DNA of 64,000 nt from Haliclona indistincta (taxonomy: Eukaryota; Porifera; Demospongiae; Haplosclerida; Chalinidae). The position numbers and the translations under genes are program-made. Location: positions 5,577,301 through 5,641,300 of the forward strand of contig OZ024787.1 in the NCBI GenBank assembly GCA_964017065.1. Direction: 5' to 3'. How positions within the stretch are numbered: the first letter of the stretch is position 1; each line of letters starts with the position of its first letter. The notes below the pieces were generated by a model. The model saw only the letters and a program-made list of their open reading frames with translations. It had not been told where the DNA came from and made no database searches. Positions 22,412 to 32,938 of the stretch are shown here, one piece after another.

Positions 22412-23199
22412 AATATTGATCGCGTTTTCCCCAATGCAGTGGATTCAAGACGTAGAGTATACAATAACTATATCAGCACTGATGAAACTAACTAATAAAA
22501 CAGTATGGAACTGACATTTGGTCCCTCAAGGTATAACCCGAAGAGTGGTATATTATTGATATCAGCGCCTTGTCCAATAGCCACCAACACATGCCATGTA
22601 GGTGCATAGCTGTCTACCATGTAGGCGCATAGCTGTCCTAATTTAGTTCTGTACATGTTATTTTCTAGTATCCCAGTCAGTCCATAGGTTTTCAGCTACA
22701 AAAAAAATCATACATTCCAGACAAAAAATTCTAAAACCTTACTTCTGAGGTTATGGCACAATGTGTTCTAAAGCTGTGACCCTCACTAGAACATCAAGGT
22801 ATCCCTTGCAAAAAAGGACAATCAATGCCAACACTAGTCAGCACTTACATTGAGTTTTTCTCGCCTGAACGGAGTCTTTCCTCTCTGAAAAACTACGTTG
22901 ACTGTTTTATTTTCAGTGATGCTGCTAGGTGAGCGGCTGAAAAAAATCCAACTGACATGACAACATAATGATGAAATCTAATGTTATTTTGTGGATAACA
23001 TCAAAGGCACCACCCGGAACCTAATCTCATGAGCGATCAATATAACTTCTATACAGCACAAGCGCCTATACAACTCTATAAATATTGTAAAAACCATTAA
23101 GAGCTGCATGCTGTGAAAAACCTTTGCCGTAAACTTCTACCCCAGAATAAACACACCAGCACTGACTAACGAGGAGAATTTATGTTTCTTAGACTGCAA

Positions 23200-23925
23200 A
23201 AATTAAATTGATGTGGAATTGCTCCACATTTGCTACGAATGTTATGCATAATAATTCTAGACCAACCCAATCAATAAAGCAATTTGATGTTGTGAAAGAT
23301 GAACGAAACTGCTGTCGAACAGCTGAAAATAAGGGATTCCCTTTTGAGTCGATAGCCAGAGACAGTGCAATTCATTGACTTGCAAATAAGATGACCCAAG
23401 TCTGATGTATTTGCACTTGAATTTCTAACTTTTCTATTTCATCATCATTCACAATGACAAATCCTATGTGGTCGAGTTTTCTTAAATGTGGGGAATTGTT
23501 ATAAATTATGCAATTAATGTATGTGTGTCACATTTTTAACCCCTTTTTCACGAAAATTGCTAAAGTAAGAAAAACGCTAATAGCTGTACGCTGTGCATGA
23601 CTTTTAACTTCAATTATTAACTGTGAATGATAGACTGATAATGACAACATCGTGTGAATACAGTGAATCATAATGGACTGATATGACAACATTGTGTGAA
23701 TACTGAAATCACGATGGACTGATATCATTATGTGACCATCGTGTGAATACTGATGAATACTGAACAGTGAGTCATGATGGACTGATACAAAGAATATGAC
23801 AGAATAAATGACCAGACGTGATATCATAGTACATGAGTATAAACTTGAAGCAGTAGGTTTGTGAATAATACATGAGCAGCACAATATTATTGGTGATGGC
23901 TACATGTTAAGCTTCATTAGAAGGG
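23200..23925. other. No identifiable gene; short local repeats
   Basis: Around 23,630-23,780 the motif ATGGACTGATA with CGTGTGAATACTG is repeated several times, giving an imperfect tandem array of about 45-60 bp. The minus ORF at 23528-23884 is a translation of this array. Confidence 0.4.
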
Positions 23926-23933
23926 GCAAAAGC

Positions 23934-24485
23934 GTTGATCAGTTGGCTAAATCCCTTCAAGGGGAATGCTACCACTTCTTTATTCCTACACAGAGGGCAT
24001 GTAAAGCTGTCGTCTGTAGCTCACTGAAAACAACTGTAGCAACCCAAGAGTTGGTTGCAGCAGCTTGTCGTTGCCATGGAAAAGATTTACATATCTTGCA
24101 CTCAAAGTGTCGTACAAGTTCCAGCTTGAGGTGTTTGAGCTCACAAGCATCCTTGGCCATACTAGACACTGTGTCGTTGATCTTTAAAATAAAAATTAAT
24201 CATAAAATTAAAACACGATCAATAATGTAGACTATCAAACTAACTGAGTCAATCTTGCTCTCCAAGCTGTTCTTCTAGTAAGTCGTCATCAACAGAATCT
24301 GATGGCCTTTTCCGGCTAAGGCGCTTTCTATTCCACTCAATCTTCCTTGATAAATCACTATATTCGGCACCTTTAGCAGCAAACGGTTTTTTCGAAGGGC
24401 TCCTCCAATAATCCATTTCTGTAAACAAACATAAAGACGCCGGCTTGGCGTCCGCCAATAGTCTAGCTCTGTTGTTATAAATATA
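23934..24485 (-). pseudogene. RING-like zinc-finger gene, copy 2
   Basis: The minus strand encodes a basic region (EWNRKRLSRKRPSDSVDDD, about 24,330), then a short intron (about 24,190-24,252, GTTAGT…AAAG), then INDTVSSMAKDACELKHLKL, HFECKICKSFP and, after a one-base shift, TSCCNQLLGCYSCF, an in-frame stop, and FTCPLCRNKEVVAFPLKGF. It parallels the copy at 6.8-7.2 kb block for block. A RING-like finger would suggest an E3 ligase role, but the lesions make activity unlikely. Confidence 0.5.
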
Positions 24486-24499
24486 CATTTATAATTAAG

Positions 24500-25180
24500 G
24501 AAATTATATCCACTACTGATGCATCATCTGACCTTTTCCATCAGACACAGGAAGAAATTTGAATCAAGCAAAACCAATTCCTCCTCTGATGTACTTGTCT
24601 TTCTTCCAATTTCTGATAGGATAGCCCTCACAGACACAGAGCTCTCTGCAAGCTTCACATAAACATTGTCATCAGTACTCCCTATTGCAAGATTCTTTCC
24701 AGCCTGGTCGAGAGAGAGAGAGTGACCAAAGGGATGCTGCGCTTATAAAAGGCTGTCTCATAGCTTGGGCCAGGCAGACTATTTCTGGTGGTACTATGCA
24801 TTCGTCCTCGTGCATTTATTGACCAAGGACGAGAAACTGACCAAACGTTGCTCTGGGAGACATTCTCTTTCCTCAACAATCACTATTGTTGAGGAAAGAG
24901 AATGCTAGAAAAGTGTCGACAGCAGCTGTATCAGGTTGCATTAGAGTTACCTTGTGAGGATGACACAAACGGGCTGCTTTAAAAGCAGAGAGTGCAGGTA
25001 ATAGCTCACCCTGAAGCTTATTCTGGATATAGGTAAACCCGGGCTGCACACAACCTAATGCACGCGAGCACGGAGAAGACGAACGTAAGCATACTACAGC
25101 GCCTAGTATTCGCCTAACAGCGCCCAGTAAAGCCAGTATTTGTGGCAGTCTGGCAGACTAGTAGCAAGTAGATAAACTGG
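24500..25180. other. No gene; perfect palindrome inside
   Basis: Apart from the palindrome at 24,861-24,904 I can support nothing. Confidence 0.4.
24861..24904. repeat. Perfect hairpin, 20-bp arms, 4-base loop
   Basis: CATTCTCTTTCCTCAACAAT (24,861-24,880) is followed by CACT and by its exact reverse complement (24,885-24,904). It is not in a 3' UTR that I can recognise. Confidence 0.95.
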
Positions 25181-25189
25181 CAGACAACT

Positions 25190-25420
25190 CCGCTTCGATC
25201 AGTCACATGATAGAGCAAACCGCACCTCGTTTCTGGCCGTATGCGCAAAGCGCAATTGCGCGATCCGGATCGAAACCACCTCTGGAGGTGGATCGAGCTG
25301 AATCCGGATTGCGAACCGGATTAGCCAATGCGCATTAGGTGTGGACGCAGTCAATGCGCATTCGATCCGGATCGAATGTGCATTCACTACATAGTGTGGA
25401 CACACCTTAACTAAAACAAT
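25190..25420. repeat. CpG-rich palindromic patch, MITE-like
   Basis: ATCCGGAT-type motifs recur at 25,262, 25,300 and 25,367. CATTCGATCCGGATCGAATG (25,359-25,378) is a perfect 20-bp palindrome. TGTGGAC is repeated at 25,341 and 25,397. Composition differs sharply from the AT-rich surroundings. It lies immediately downstream of the hAT gene's 3' end, so it could be that element's terminal region, but I could not match it to a second end. Confidence 0.45.
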
Positions 25421-26721
25421 TATTTCTTTTTAGGATCATCAAGAATTGCTTGCATTTTGGTACGTGTTGCATGCCCTACGTCTTCTTCCTCAGCATCATC
25501 TAGGAATGGCCGTACATCTCCAAAGAGATTCATCAGTTGATTTGCCACCTCCCATTTGCTCCACCATCTAGTTTCTGAGAGAGATAGAACAGCAGTACCT
25601 GTGCGATTTTTCCACAATAGGCAAGCCTTTGGACTATGTGAAAAGAGTCGTAGCCAAGAGGTAAGAAATTCATTGAGATGTGGTGTCTTAAAGCAACTGC
25701 CTGCATTGTTGATGTTATGGACTAACTTATGGCTAAAGCAGCCGATATCAACCACACCTGGGTACATGACACTCACAAATCTCATTGCAACCTTATTGGT
25801 AGAAGCACAGTCATGCATTGCAGCTACTACGGAATTTGAAGAAACACCATACTGCACTTGAAGAACTTAGATTAGTTCACGAGCGATTTCCTCACCACAC
25901 ATTGACTTGGCCAAGAGCAGTAGCCGAATGAGACGTTGACAAATATTCCCAACTGCCATCAATAAACCGCACCGCAGTTGCCATTGCCTCTCCATGTCGG
26001 GTAGTGCCGTCAAACACAATAGACACTTTCCTTTTGTCAATTTCTTTCCTGACTCTTTTCTGCTCCTCCTGTTGAACAAATGGAATTGAATCGGACATGG
26101 TACGACGTCCAGCTAGGCGAAGACCATTTTCTTCTAAAAGCTCTCGAAACTGATCAAGCTTGCTAATAGGAATGCCAGATGAAGGTTCCGTGACTTTCAC
26201 ACGATACACTTGCTGCTCAGGAGGAAGAGCCTCTCCAACAGGATGCTCCTTGCTGTTGTATGCCTCTAAAGCTTGTATTATATCCTGTTCTTGTTGTCCC
26301 TTACTTGCCAGTCGATCCTTCCCTGCTGAATGCTTCTTAGAATTGTTTACGTGATTGTCAATAACACTCTGTTTGAGACCCAGTTCCTCTTGACATGCCT
26401 GACAAAACAGTTTTCCTCTGGATACTACAAATGGCTCGTCTTTGTATTGTGCCACTCGTGCTGGACTGATTGTTTTAGTGTTATGACCTTGTCTTGGTGG
26501 CTTAATACGGTTGGCATTTCGTGGAGGGTTCCTCTTGGTAACTCTTTTCTTGCCCAAATCACTGGGGGTGGGCGAACGAAGCCGGTCCATAAGCGACAAT
26601 GAACTGGACTGTGTAGATGAAGACTCCTCTCTATTGCTTTCATCAGTCTCATCGTCACTCGATGACACAGCATGGTAGTTGTGCAGGTACTAGTGGACGT
26701 AGTGGCAGCTCCCGAAGACAT
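25420..26721 (-). pseudogene. hAT-family transposase with BED-type finger, frameshifted
   Basis: The main minus frame (26668-25892) has a Ser/Asp-rich start and basic region, then FVVSRGKLFCQACQEELGLK followed by HVNNSKKH, a BED/C2H2-like finger (CxxC…HxxxxxH). A helical region follows, and then VSIVFDGTTRHGEAMATAVR, the first DDE Asp of the RNase-H fold. After a shift near 25,890 the frame at 25,857-25,420 continues with DCASTNKVAMRF, GCFSHKLVHNI and LSLSETRWWSKWEVANQL. An upstream ATG at 26,721 lies one frame away. The C-terminal dimerisation block is missing. Related genes are numerous in sponges and cnidarians from memory. Two frameshifts make it a pseudogene. Confidence 0.65.
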
Positions 26722-26874
26722 TAGAACTGTCAGAATAGACCCAGAGGCCAGAACGCAGTAGTATAAAGCGAATTTACAGAATTATCACATGATTATGCTC
26801 GGCATATTCCCGTATTCTTAGCGATACCAATTATTCCCGTATTATGCTAAGAATGTTTTCCGCATGCCTAGTAC

Positions 26875-28140
26875 CTTGCACCGGCGCTGCTTGGCCCTGA
26901 AACTGTTGAGCTTGTACTGGAGCTTGACCCTGTACTGGAGCTTGTATTGGAGCTTGACCCTGTAACTGTTGAGCTTGTACTGGAGCTTGGCCCTGTACTG
27001 GAGCTTGACCCTGTAGCTGTTGAGTTTGGCCCTGACCCTGTACAGGTGCTTGGGCCAGCCCTTGCAGCTACTGAACAGGTTGCTGACCCTGCAGCCGCTG
27101 AGCAGGTGGCTGACCCTGAGGCCGCTGAGCAGGTGGGTGTCCCTGAGGCTGCTGAGCAGGTGGCTGTCCCTGAGGCCGCTGAGCAGCTGGCTGAACCTGA
27201 GGTCGCTGAGCAGGTAGCTGACCCTGAGGTCGCTGAGCAGGTGCCTGACCCTGTAGCTGTTGAGCATGTGGTAATGGTACTTGTAGGTGTTGGCCCTGTA
27301 GGTGCTGAGCTGGTGGCCGACTCGGCTGTAGATGTCGAGCAAGTAGTCGACCAGGCTGTACAGGCACTTGGCCCTGTAGCTGTTTCCGAGCAGCTGGTAG
27401 GCTTGGTAGCTGTTGCCGAGCAGGTGATAGGCCCTGTAGCTGTTGCCGAGCAGGTAGGCTTGGTAGCTGTTGCTGAGCAGGTGGTAGGCCCTGTAGCTGT
27501 TGACCCTGAACAGGCACAGGCATGGCTTGGGGCTGCGGCTGTTGACCCTCTGGCTGTTTAGCAGGTGCTCCCTGCAGATGTTGTACCAATTGTGATGTTA
27601 ATGGCAATTGTGTCAGCAACAAAATAAAGAAAAATGTTACTTATAAAATAATGTTCAAAATCAAAACCATTCAAACCACATATGACCAGAAAATTACAAT
27701 CTATAAGTATAATTTTGGCATTGAGCCAGACCAAGGCATCATGTTTCTCCTAATTATAACAGCCTGGTTACATGGATCACAATTGAGTTAGCCCATCAAA
27801 CAGGCATAAAGAACTTCAATTTATACTTGTGCAAGATATCCAGCACTCCATAGACCACGCATGCATTCCTTTTCTTAGCTTCCTAACAGTCCGCTTGCTA
27901 AGCTTGCTAGCTCACGCACTCTGCAATATTAATTTTATTCAATGTCAAATTAATTTTATACTAAAAATAATTATTATTATATTTACCGCACCTGGAGACA
28001 TACTGAGCTTTCTTCCAGCTGGTTGAAGCCTTCTCTCCTCGACATAGTAGCCACCACTTCAATTCGTGAACTTTATAGCTCTCAAACGGCTCTTTTAACG
28101 CAGCGCCAGGAATATCACACTCGCACAACTCAACACTCAT
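26875..28140 (-). pseudogene. Gene with SAP-like first exon and Pro/Gln-rich minisatellite exon
   Basis: Exon 1 starts at ATG 28,140 and reads SYKVHELKWWLLCRGEKAST (SAP-like helix pair) to a donor near 27,992 or 27,987. The next coding block, 27,571-26,875, follows an acceptor CATCTGCAG. It is a minisatellite of 8-10-residue units such as PPAQRPQGQ and QLPSLPARQQLQG, ending before GTACTAGG. An in-frame TAG at 27,068-27,070 interrupts the repeat; the frame continues with PVQGQAPVQAQQLQGQA. Exon phases between exon 1 and the repeat do not match cleanly, so the model is incomplete. The opposite strand of the repeat is also open (26,947-27,561), a by-product of repeat composition. It resembles the Pro-rich family at 36, 49 and 59 kb in design, but lacks the shared short exon. 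Confidence 0.45.
27640..27980. other. Intron-like AT-rich sequence
   Basis: This lies between the SAP-like exon and the repeat exon of the gene above. No independent feature seen. Confidence 0.4.
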
Positions 28141-28429
28141 TGCTATTCCAGCTTTCAAACTTTACCATGTGTTTCTTTATAAATAGATAAAGCATTCTGT
28201 GATGGGCGGGAGATTCAAACAAGTATACAATGCGTTGCAAACGTCGAAAAAGTTTGCAATAGCTAGCAAGAATGTACTCCAGCCTGTGACATCACGGCTC
28301 ATTCATTATTCATCACATTCCTCAGCCCTTATAATGGAAAGGCTTGTTTAAATCAGCTATCACGATCAGATGCACTGATATCAGAGATGAAAAAATACTG
28401 CTGGCGATCAACATACAGTACACAACAAT

Positions 28430-29090
28430 TAAGCCGGGAAGACACAACCAAATGGTCAAAAGCACTATCAAACAAATAATTGTGAACAGCACCGGTGATT
28501 ACAAGGCATGCTTTGCGACACACATACTGTGCAGACTTAGTTGTTGAATAAGTCACTAGTATAAGAAAGCAAACAGATAGTTGTGATGACAAACAATCAG
28601 AACACTTACCATAGTGATTGAGTAGAGCTATCAGATGAATCAGTCACTGATGTGAGTATTATAAACAGATGGTTGAAATCAGAACAATTACCAGCGCTGG
28701 TGATAGTTTGACGTGTCTTGCGACTGAGTAGAGCTATCAGATGAAATAGTCACTGATGTGAGAAAACAAATGATTATATTAAGGTTGAAATCAGAACACT
28801 TACCAGCGCTGGTGATAGTTTGACGTGTCTTGCGACCTGGATTAGACTGAGTAGAGCTATCAGATGAATCAGTCACTGATGTGAGAAAACATATTAAGGT
28901 TGAAATCAGAACACTTACCAACGCTGGTGATAGTTTGACGTGTCTTGCGACCTGGATTAGACTGGGTAGAGCTATCAGATGAATCAGTCACTGATGTGAG
29001 TAAACAAATGATTATAAACAGATGGTTGAAATCAGAACAATTACCAGCGCTGGTGATAGTTTGACGTGTCTTGCTGCAGCACGTGTGTGA
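28430..29090 (-). CDS. Tandem array of 72-nt exons (24-residue repeat)
   Basis: On the minus strand the same exon occurs five times, at 29090-29045 (partial front), 28990-28919, 28875-28804, 28752-28692 and 28646-28610, each preceded by CTCACATCAG or a similar acceptor and followed by GGTAAGTG or GGTAATTG. Full units are 72 nt, start and end in phase 1, and encode VTDSSDSSTQSNPGRKTRQT followed by ITSV or ITSA. Unit 4 has an 11-nt deletion (28,692-28,752, 61 nt) that would shift frame if included. Unit 5 is shortened. An older, diverged unit can be seen at about 28,470-28,552. Because the exons are symmetric, any number can be spliced in without changing frame. Protein function is unknown; it is Ser/Thr-rich, suggesting a disordered, phosphorylatable segment. 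Confidence 0.55.
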
Positions 29091-29099
29091 CTAGTATTT

Positions 29100-29945
29100 G
29101 TCTTTAGTTCAGAAGGATATGTTAGCTCACCAATTAGAAAATATCGGCATATTCAACAGGCTGACGGCTACTGGAAAGGTTGGTTGTTTGCTGACTAGTT
29201 GCATGGGTTCACATGATTATTATTTTGAATATCATGCAGAAGCTGCCCAACTAGACTTTCGTGTTTGACTATCTTAGTCCGCCAATCCCTCTCTCTCTTG
29301 TTCTGGATAGACAAATGTGGCTATAATTATTACCACACCAACAATTCAGGCTACCCACCTCGCCAATTACCAGGAAGAAGTTTAGTTGGTCATTTACAAC
29401 TACAGCAATGTCAGGAACACCCTGTGTTTGAAAGAGACAAAGGGATGTTAACAATTACCTGTACGTCACGTGTATGCGTAACATGTGCACTACAATCAGT
29501 TGGCTACACATTGATTTTACACATTACGTACATGTAGACCCCCATTCTATAGGCTGGAAATTTCTTTGTGGATTATGCTCTAGGCTTCATCCGTTTTGTT
29601 CATCTGCACCAGTCACATGTAAACTTCCCACACTTGCAAATCTTAATGCATACCTGTGACCTCAAACGTGAGCTACATGCATGTACAATTTTATAGTCCC
29701 ATAATCGACCGTGCCTATTTAGTGTGAATCATCCACACTTTAATTGGATTTTCTGCCAGCGAACTGTCGCTTGCGGATATTTTTAGCGCTGTAAGACCGC
29801 ACCTTGTAGCAAACAACCTTGCATTTAAAAGAGGTATATACATTAGTTGATTAGATGATACATGTATCTATGTCACTGTAGGTCATTCTCACCCAACTGG
29901 CATTGATGATGGTTGCAGCCTATCATTATTGAACTGAACTGCTGT
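29100..29945. other. No identifiable gene
   Basis: Open frames at 29265-29659 (plus) and 29269-29454 (minus) carry no recognisable motif. Confidence 0.35.
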
Positions 29946-29947
29946 AA

Positions 29948-30889
29948 TTAAATTTTCATAGACAAAATAACCACACAATAATATTCATGAATTTGATCAT
30001 CTAAAAATGCTGGTACCTCTGAAGAAAGACACACAAACATTCTTCTACCCAGAGAAGCAGCGTCAACTGGCTGTTGCATAATGGCAACGCGCTGTCGCTT
30101 CTCAGGTGTGAGAAAATACTCAGACTCACTGCTTGGAGGCACAGAATCACTCTCAAGCAGCAAGCCACCTACCTCTAGTCCGCTAGTCACCGTATAAATG
30201 TATCTGTCGGTAGACTGTGAAGCCTCGTCCTCCAGCAACGTCTTCGGATCGCTGAGTTGTCTTCTGCAGCGACATGAGCCAAGATTCTCCTGTTGATCTT
30301 GATCGCGAGTTGAGGACTGTTCTCCAGAGGAGTTCCCAGCCCTTCTTTTCCTTTTTCCCAGTTGGCTCATCAATATCTTCTTTGCTGAGGAAAGCCGCTT
30401 GTCCTTTTTTGAGCATGAAAACATTTGTACCAAGATTGCACAAGTCAAAATTCAGGATCCATGCTATGCTGTGGAGACTGTGGAGTAGAACTTCCTGAGG
30501 AAGAAGCAGATGCACCAGTGTCCGTCATTACATAAATAAGACTGTAACTAAACTCTGCACCTAAAAATAGAAAAATTATGAATGAATTTACACCGAACTA
30601 GACATGCTACAAACTTACCTGGAAGAGCATCCTTGTCAACACATTCTGAAAGCAAAAATAAATTGCTGTTTATAAAGAGCTTGATAAAGTGTGCTAACCT
30701 TCAGTTTCAAAACTGGTATCGGTCTCTTTGTGACTGCTGATGTCGGTCTCTTTGTGACTGCTGATGTCGGTCTCTCTGTAACTGCTGTCATCATCCTGAC
30801 TGCTCTCCTCCTTGTAACTGCTATCATCATCATGACTGCTCTTCTTGTCTTCATCTACTTCACTGCTCTCCTCGTCCTCCTCCTCTGGG
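29948..30889 (-). CDS. Multi-exon acidic Ser-rich gene, 3' part
   Basis: Three exons join in phase on the minus strand. Exon a (30,889-30,699) is acidic with the repeated units SSHDDDSSYKEE and DISSHKET. Exon b (30,645-30,619) gives ECVDKDALP. Exon c starts at 30,560 (AEFSYSLIYVMTDTGASASS…) and stops at 30,445. Donors and acceptors fit consensus (GGTTAG, TTTCAG, GGTAAG, TTTTTAG). Downstream, an overlapping 166-codon frame (30,448-29,948) with KKILMSQLGKRKRRAGNSSG and YFLTPEKRQRVAIMQQPVD has coding-like composition and may be a further exon or a frameshifted continuation. The 5' side is cut by a transposase fragment on the opposite strand at 30,900. Function unknown. Confidence 0.4.
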
Positions 30890-30899
30890 CTAAGTTACA

Positions 30900-31124
30900 G
30901 AACTCTTTAGGGAAGCTGGAATAGTTGTTTTTTATCTATCTCCATATTCTCCGGATCTTAATCCCATTGAGGAGCTATTCAGCTACGCCAAATACTACCT
31001 CAAAAGGCATGACGAACTACTTCAGGCAATTACTGATCCTACACCAATTATCCAAGCTGCATTTGATAGTGTTTCTCCCGATCAATGTGCAGCTTGGATA
31101 ACTCACTCTGGTTACAATATATAG
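30900..31124 (+). pseudogene. DDE_3 (Tc1/mariner-IS630-like) transposase C-terminal fragment
   Basis: The plus frame from 30,900 encodes LFREAGIVVFYLSPYSPDLN then PIEELFSYAKYYLKRHDELL, and stops at 31,124. SPYSPDLNPIE is the hallmark of the DDE_3 nuclease, and the Glu in NPIEE is the third catalytic acid. Everything upstream of it is missing. The 5' edge coincides with the acidic exon of the minus-strand gene at 30.9 kb, suggesting insertion into that gene. Confidence 0.75.
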
Positions 31125-31244
31125 AGCTCACCAAACTAGATTATCATGCACATGAAATACATGTATTTGTACTGATAACAGATTTTTGCAGTAGCTACAA
31201 TGTATACACTGCCAAGAAATCAATGAGAGTCACAATGTACAAGA

Positions 31245-32249
31245 CTACATATCTAGCATGTCTGACATGATCTTGTCCTGTAGTTGATCATACTGTTGCT
31301 TCGTAATAACACCTTTCTCCAAAAGTGAGTGCCACTTGTCCATCTGTTCGATGCATGCTGTGCGTAGAGTGACTCTTTTACAAGGAGAGACATTTGTTGA
31401 TGCTGCTTGGTGACTTTCCACACTTGCGGTCAAGGAAGAATCAGATGTTGATGGCCCTGATGGGCGTGCGATCTGCCTGGTTCCTTTCTTGAAGTATGGC
31501 ATATCTGGTGGTTCGCTATATGATTTGTGCTTGCCCATTTCAATAAGGTGTGCCCACATGCGCAGTTTCTTTTCTGTGTAAGCGCCAGTATGCTTCTCTT
31601 TCAACTCCTTCACAATCTTTCTCACTTCCTCAATCTTCTCTGTGTGTGCTGTACTTCGGCTCCGCTTAGGTTCAGTGTCTGTAGGTGAGCATGCTGATCT
31701 CTTTCCTTTCTTGTTTTTATCCTCTGATTGGTAAAACCAAATAGTGATCTCTTTCTTGCCATCATATTCTTCATACATGTCGTCCAGGTCAATGTCATCA
31801 CTCAGCCATTGTTGCTTCCCACGTGCTCCATGTCCTAGAGATACATATCCCACTTGAATATCAGAAACATCTCTGTCTACAAAATAATCAGGAAAACACT
31901 CCGACAACGCCTGCTTTATTTCCTCGACAGATGTAAACCGAGTTGTGACTCTGAATTTTCTCAGAATATAATCACTCTTTCTAGCTGGGTTTATAATCTT
32001 AGCACTATAAGACAATGATGGTATATCAAGGTGATCTCCTGCATAAGCACTCACATCCACACCACCCAGATCCTGAAAACCGAAGAAACTTTAGTATTAC
32101 CGCGAACTATTGGTAATGAAAACACTTACCTCTGCGCCATACTCATCACTATCTACGTTGCCAATAGTAATGGAGTGTCCATAATGGTCCTTACTAATGT
32201 AAGGACCGTGAATTTCGAAGGACCTGTTGTACGATTGTGATTCGTCCAT
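31245..32249 (-). CDS. Intact two-exon gene, 315 aa, unknown function
   Basis: ATG at 32,249 opens exon 1 (32,249-32,130, 40 codons, MDESQSYNRSFEIHGPYISK…) ending before GTAAGTGTT. After a 57-nt intron with acceptor TTTTCAG, exon 2 runs 32,072-31,245 to a TAG stop, in phase. The protein has an N-terminal globular part (about residues 40-135) with RKFRVTTRFTSVEEIKQALS and WLSDDIDLDDMYEEYDGKKE ending ITIWFYQ. This could be a PB1/ubiquitin-like fold, which is inference. A basic nuclear-localisation-like cluster follows (EPKRSR), then a helical region (EKIEEVRKIVKELKEKHTGA, MWAHLIEMGKHKS), a Ser/Thr-rich linker, and a C-terminal helix (MDKWHSLLEKGVITKQQYDQ). Splice sites and the absence of lesions make it the best host-like gene in the window. 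Confidence 0.75.
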
Positions 32250-32300
32250 TTTTCACATGTGCGGATTATTGTGGGCGTGGCTAAGCGTTACGCGGCACAC

Positions 32301-32316
32301 GCGCGCGCGCGCGCGC
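32301..32316. repeat. (GC)8 microsatellite
   Basis: Eight GC dinucleotides lie about 50 bp upstream of the ATG of the 315-aa gene, in a short CpG-rich patch (32,270-32,345) that could be its promoter region. Confidence 0.8.
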
Positions 32317-32379
32317 TGCCCTCACTCGTCACGCCGACACAAGCCTCCGTTCGAACGGAACTGAAATCGACTGTACTGA

Positions 32380-32930
32380 CTATTATTGCAAACGCCAATT
32401 GCATGATGAATTTGTTTGAGTAATGCAGTACATCCTTCTGGAGTGAATATGTTTATGGCTCTCTTGCCTAGTGGCGTAAGCTGCATTCTTAGCCGGTAAG
32501 CTGTTTTGCTGCGCTATAAGTCAGAAAAACAAAAACACCTAAATATTTTGGATTGCTGCAAGCCCTACCTTATCTACCAGACCTCTTACTAAAACAGCCT
32601 GAGAGTAACAGAAACGAACCCTACATAGGGAAGCACTGCCGTGCCTCCCTAATAAGCAGATGGTAACAAAATCTGAAATAAACCATATAAAAAGAACATG
32701 AAAATCAATTAATATATTATGAATTTCCTATACTGTTTTATGATAACACAGTGAATTTCATATGAATATGGTATATTTTCTATCTGAATACAAAATAGTT
32801 TGGCTAACGATTTGTTGATAATCAAATGAATATTATTTTAGTTCATTTATACTAAATAATGTATAATTCAATATAATCCATACAGTACATGACATTGTAC
32901 AGATCATAACAATAAATATTATAGGATGTT
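32380..32930. other. AT-rich intergenic sequence
   Basis: No coding frame or repeat is supported between the 315-aa gene and the terminal exon at 32,939. Confidence 0.45.
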
Positions 32931-32938
32931 TGTGTTAG

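Noticed and set aside
26947..27561. 204-codon plus-strand Val/Ala/Glu repeat protein
   Set aside because: It is the complement of the Pro/Gln minisatellite exon, whose minus-strand reading has splice sites and family resemblance. The plus frame has none.
28610..29090. CRISPR array
   Set aside because: Repeats are of unequal length, contain splice sites and code for the same peptide; period and organism do not fit CRISPR.
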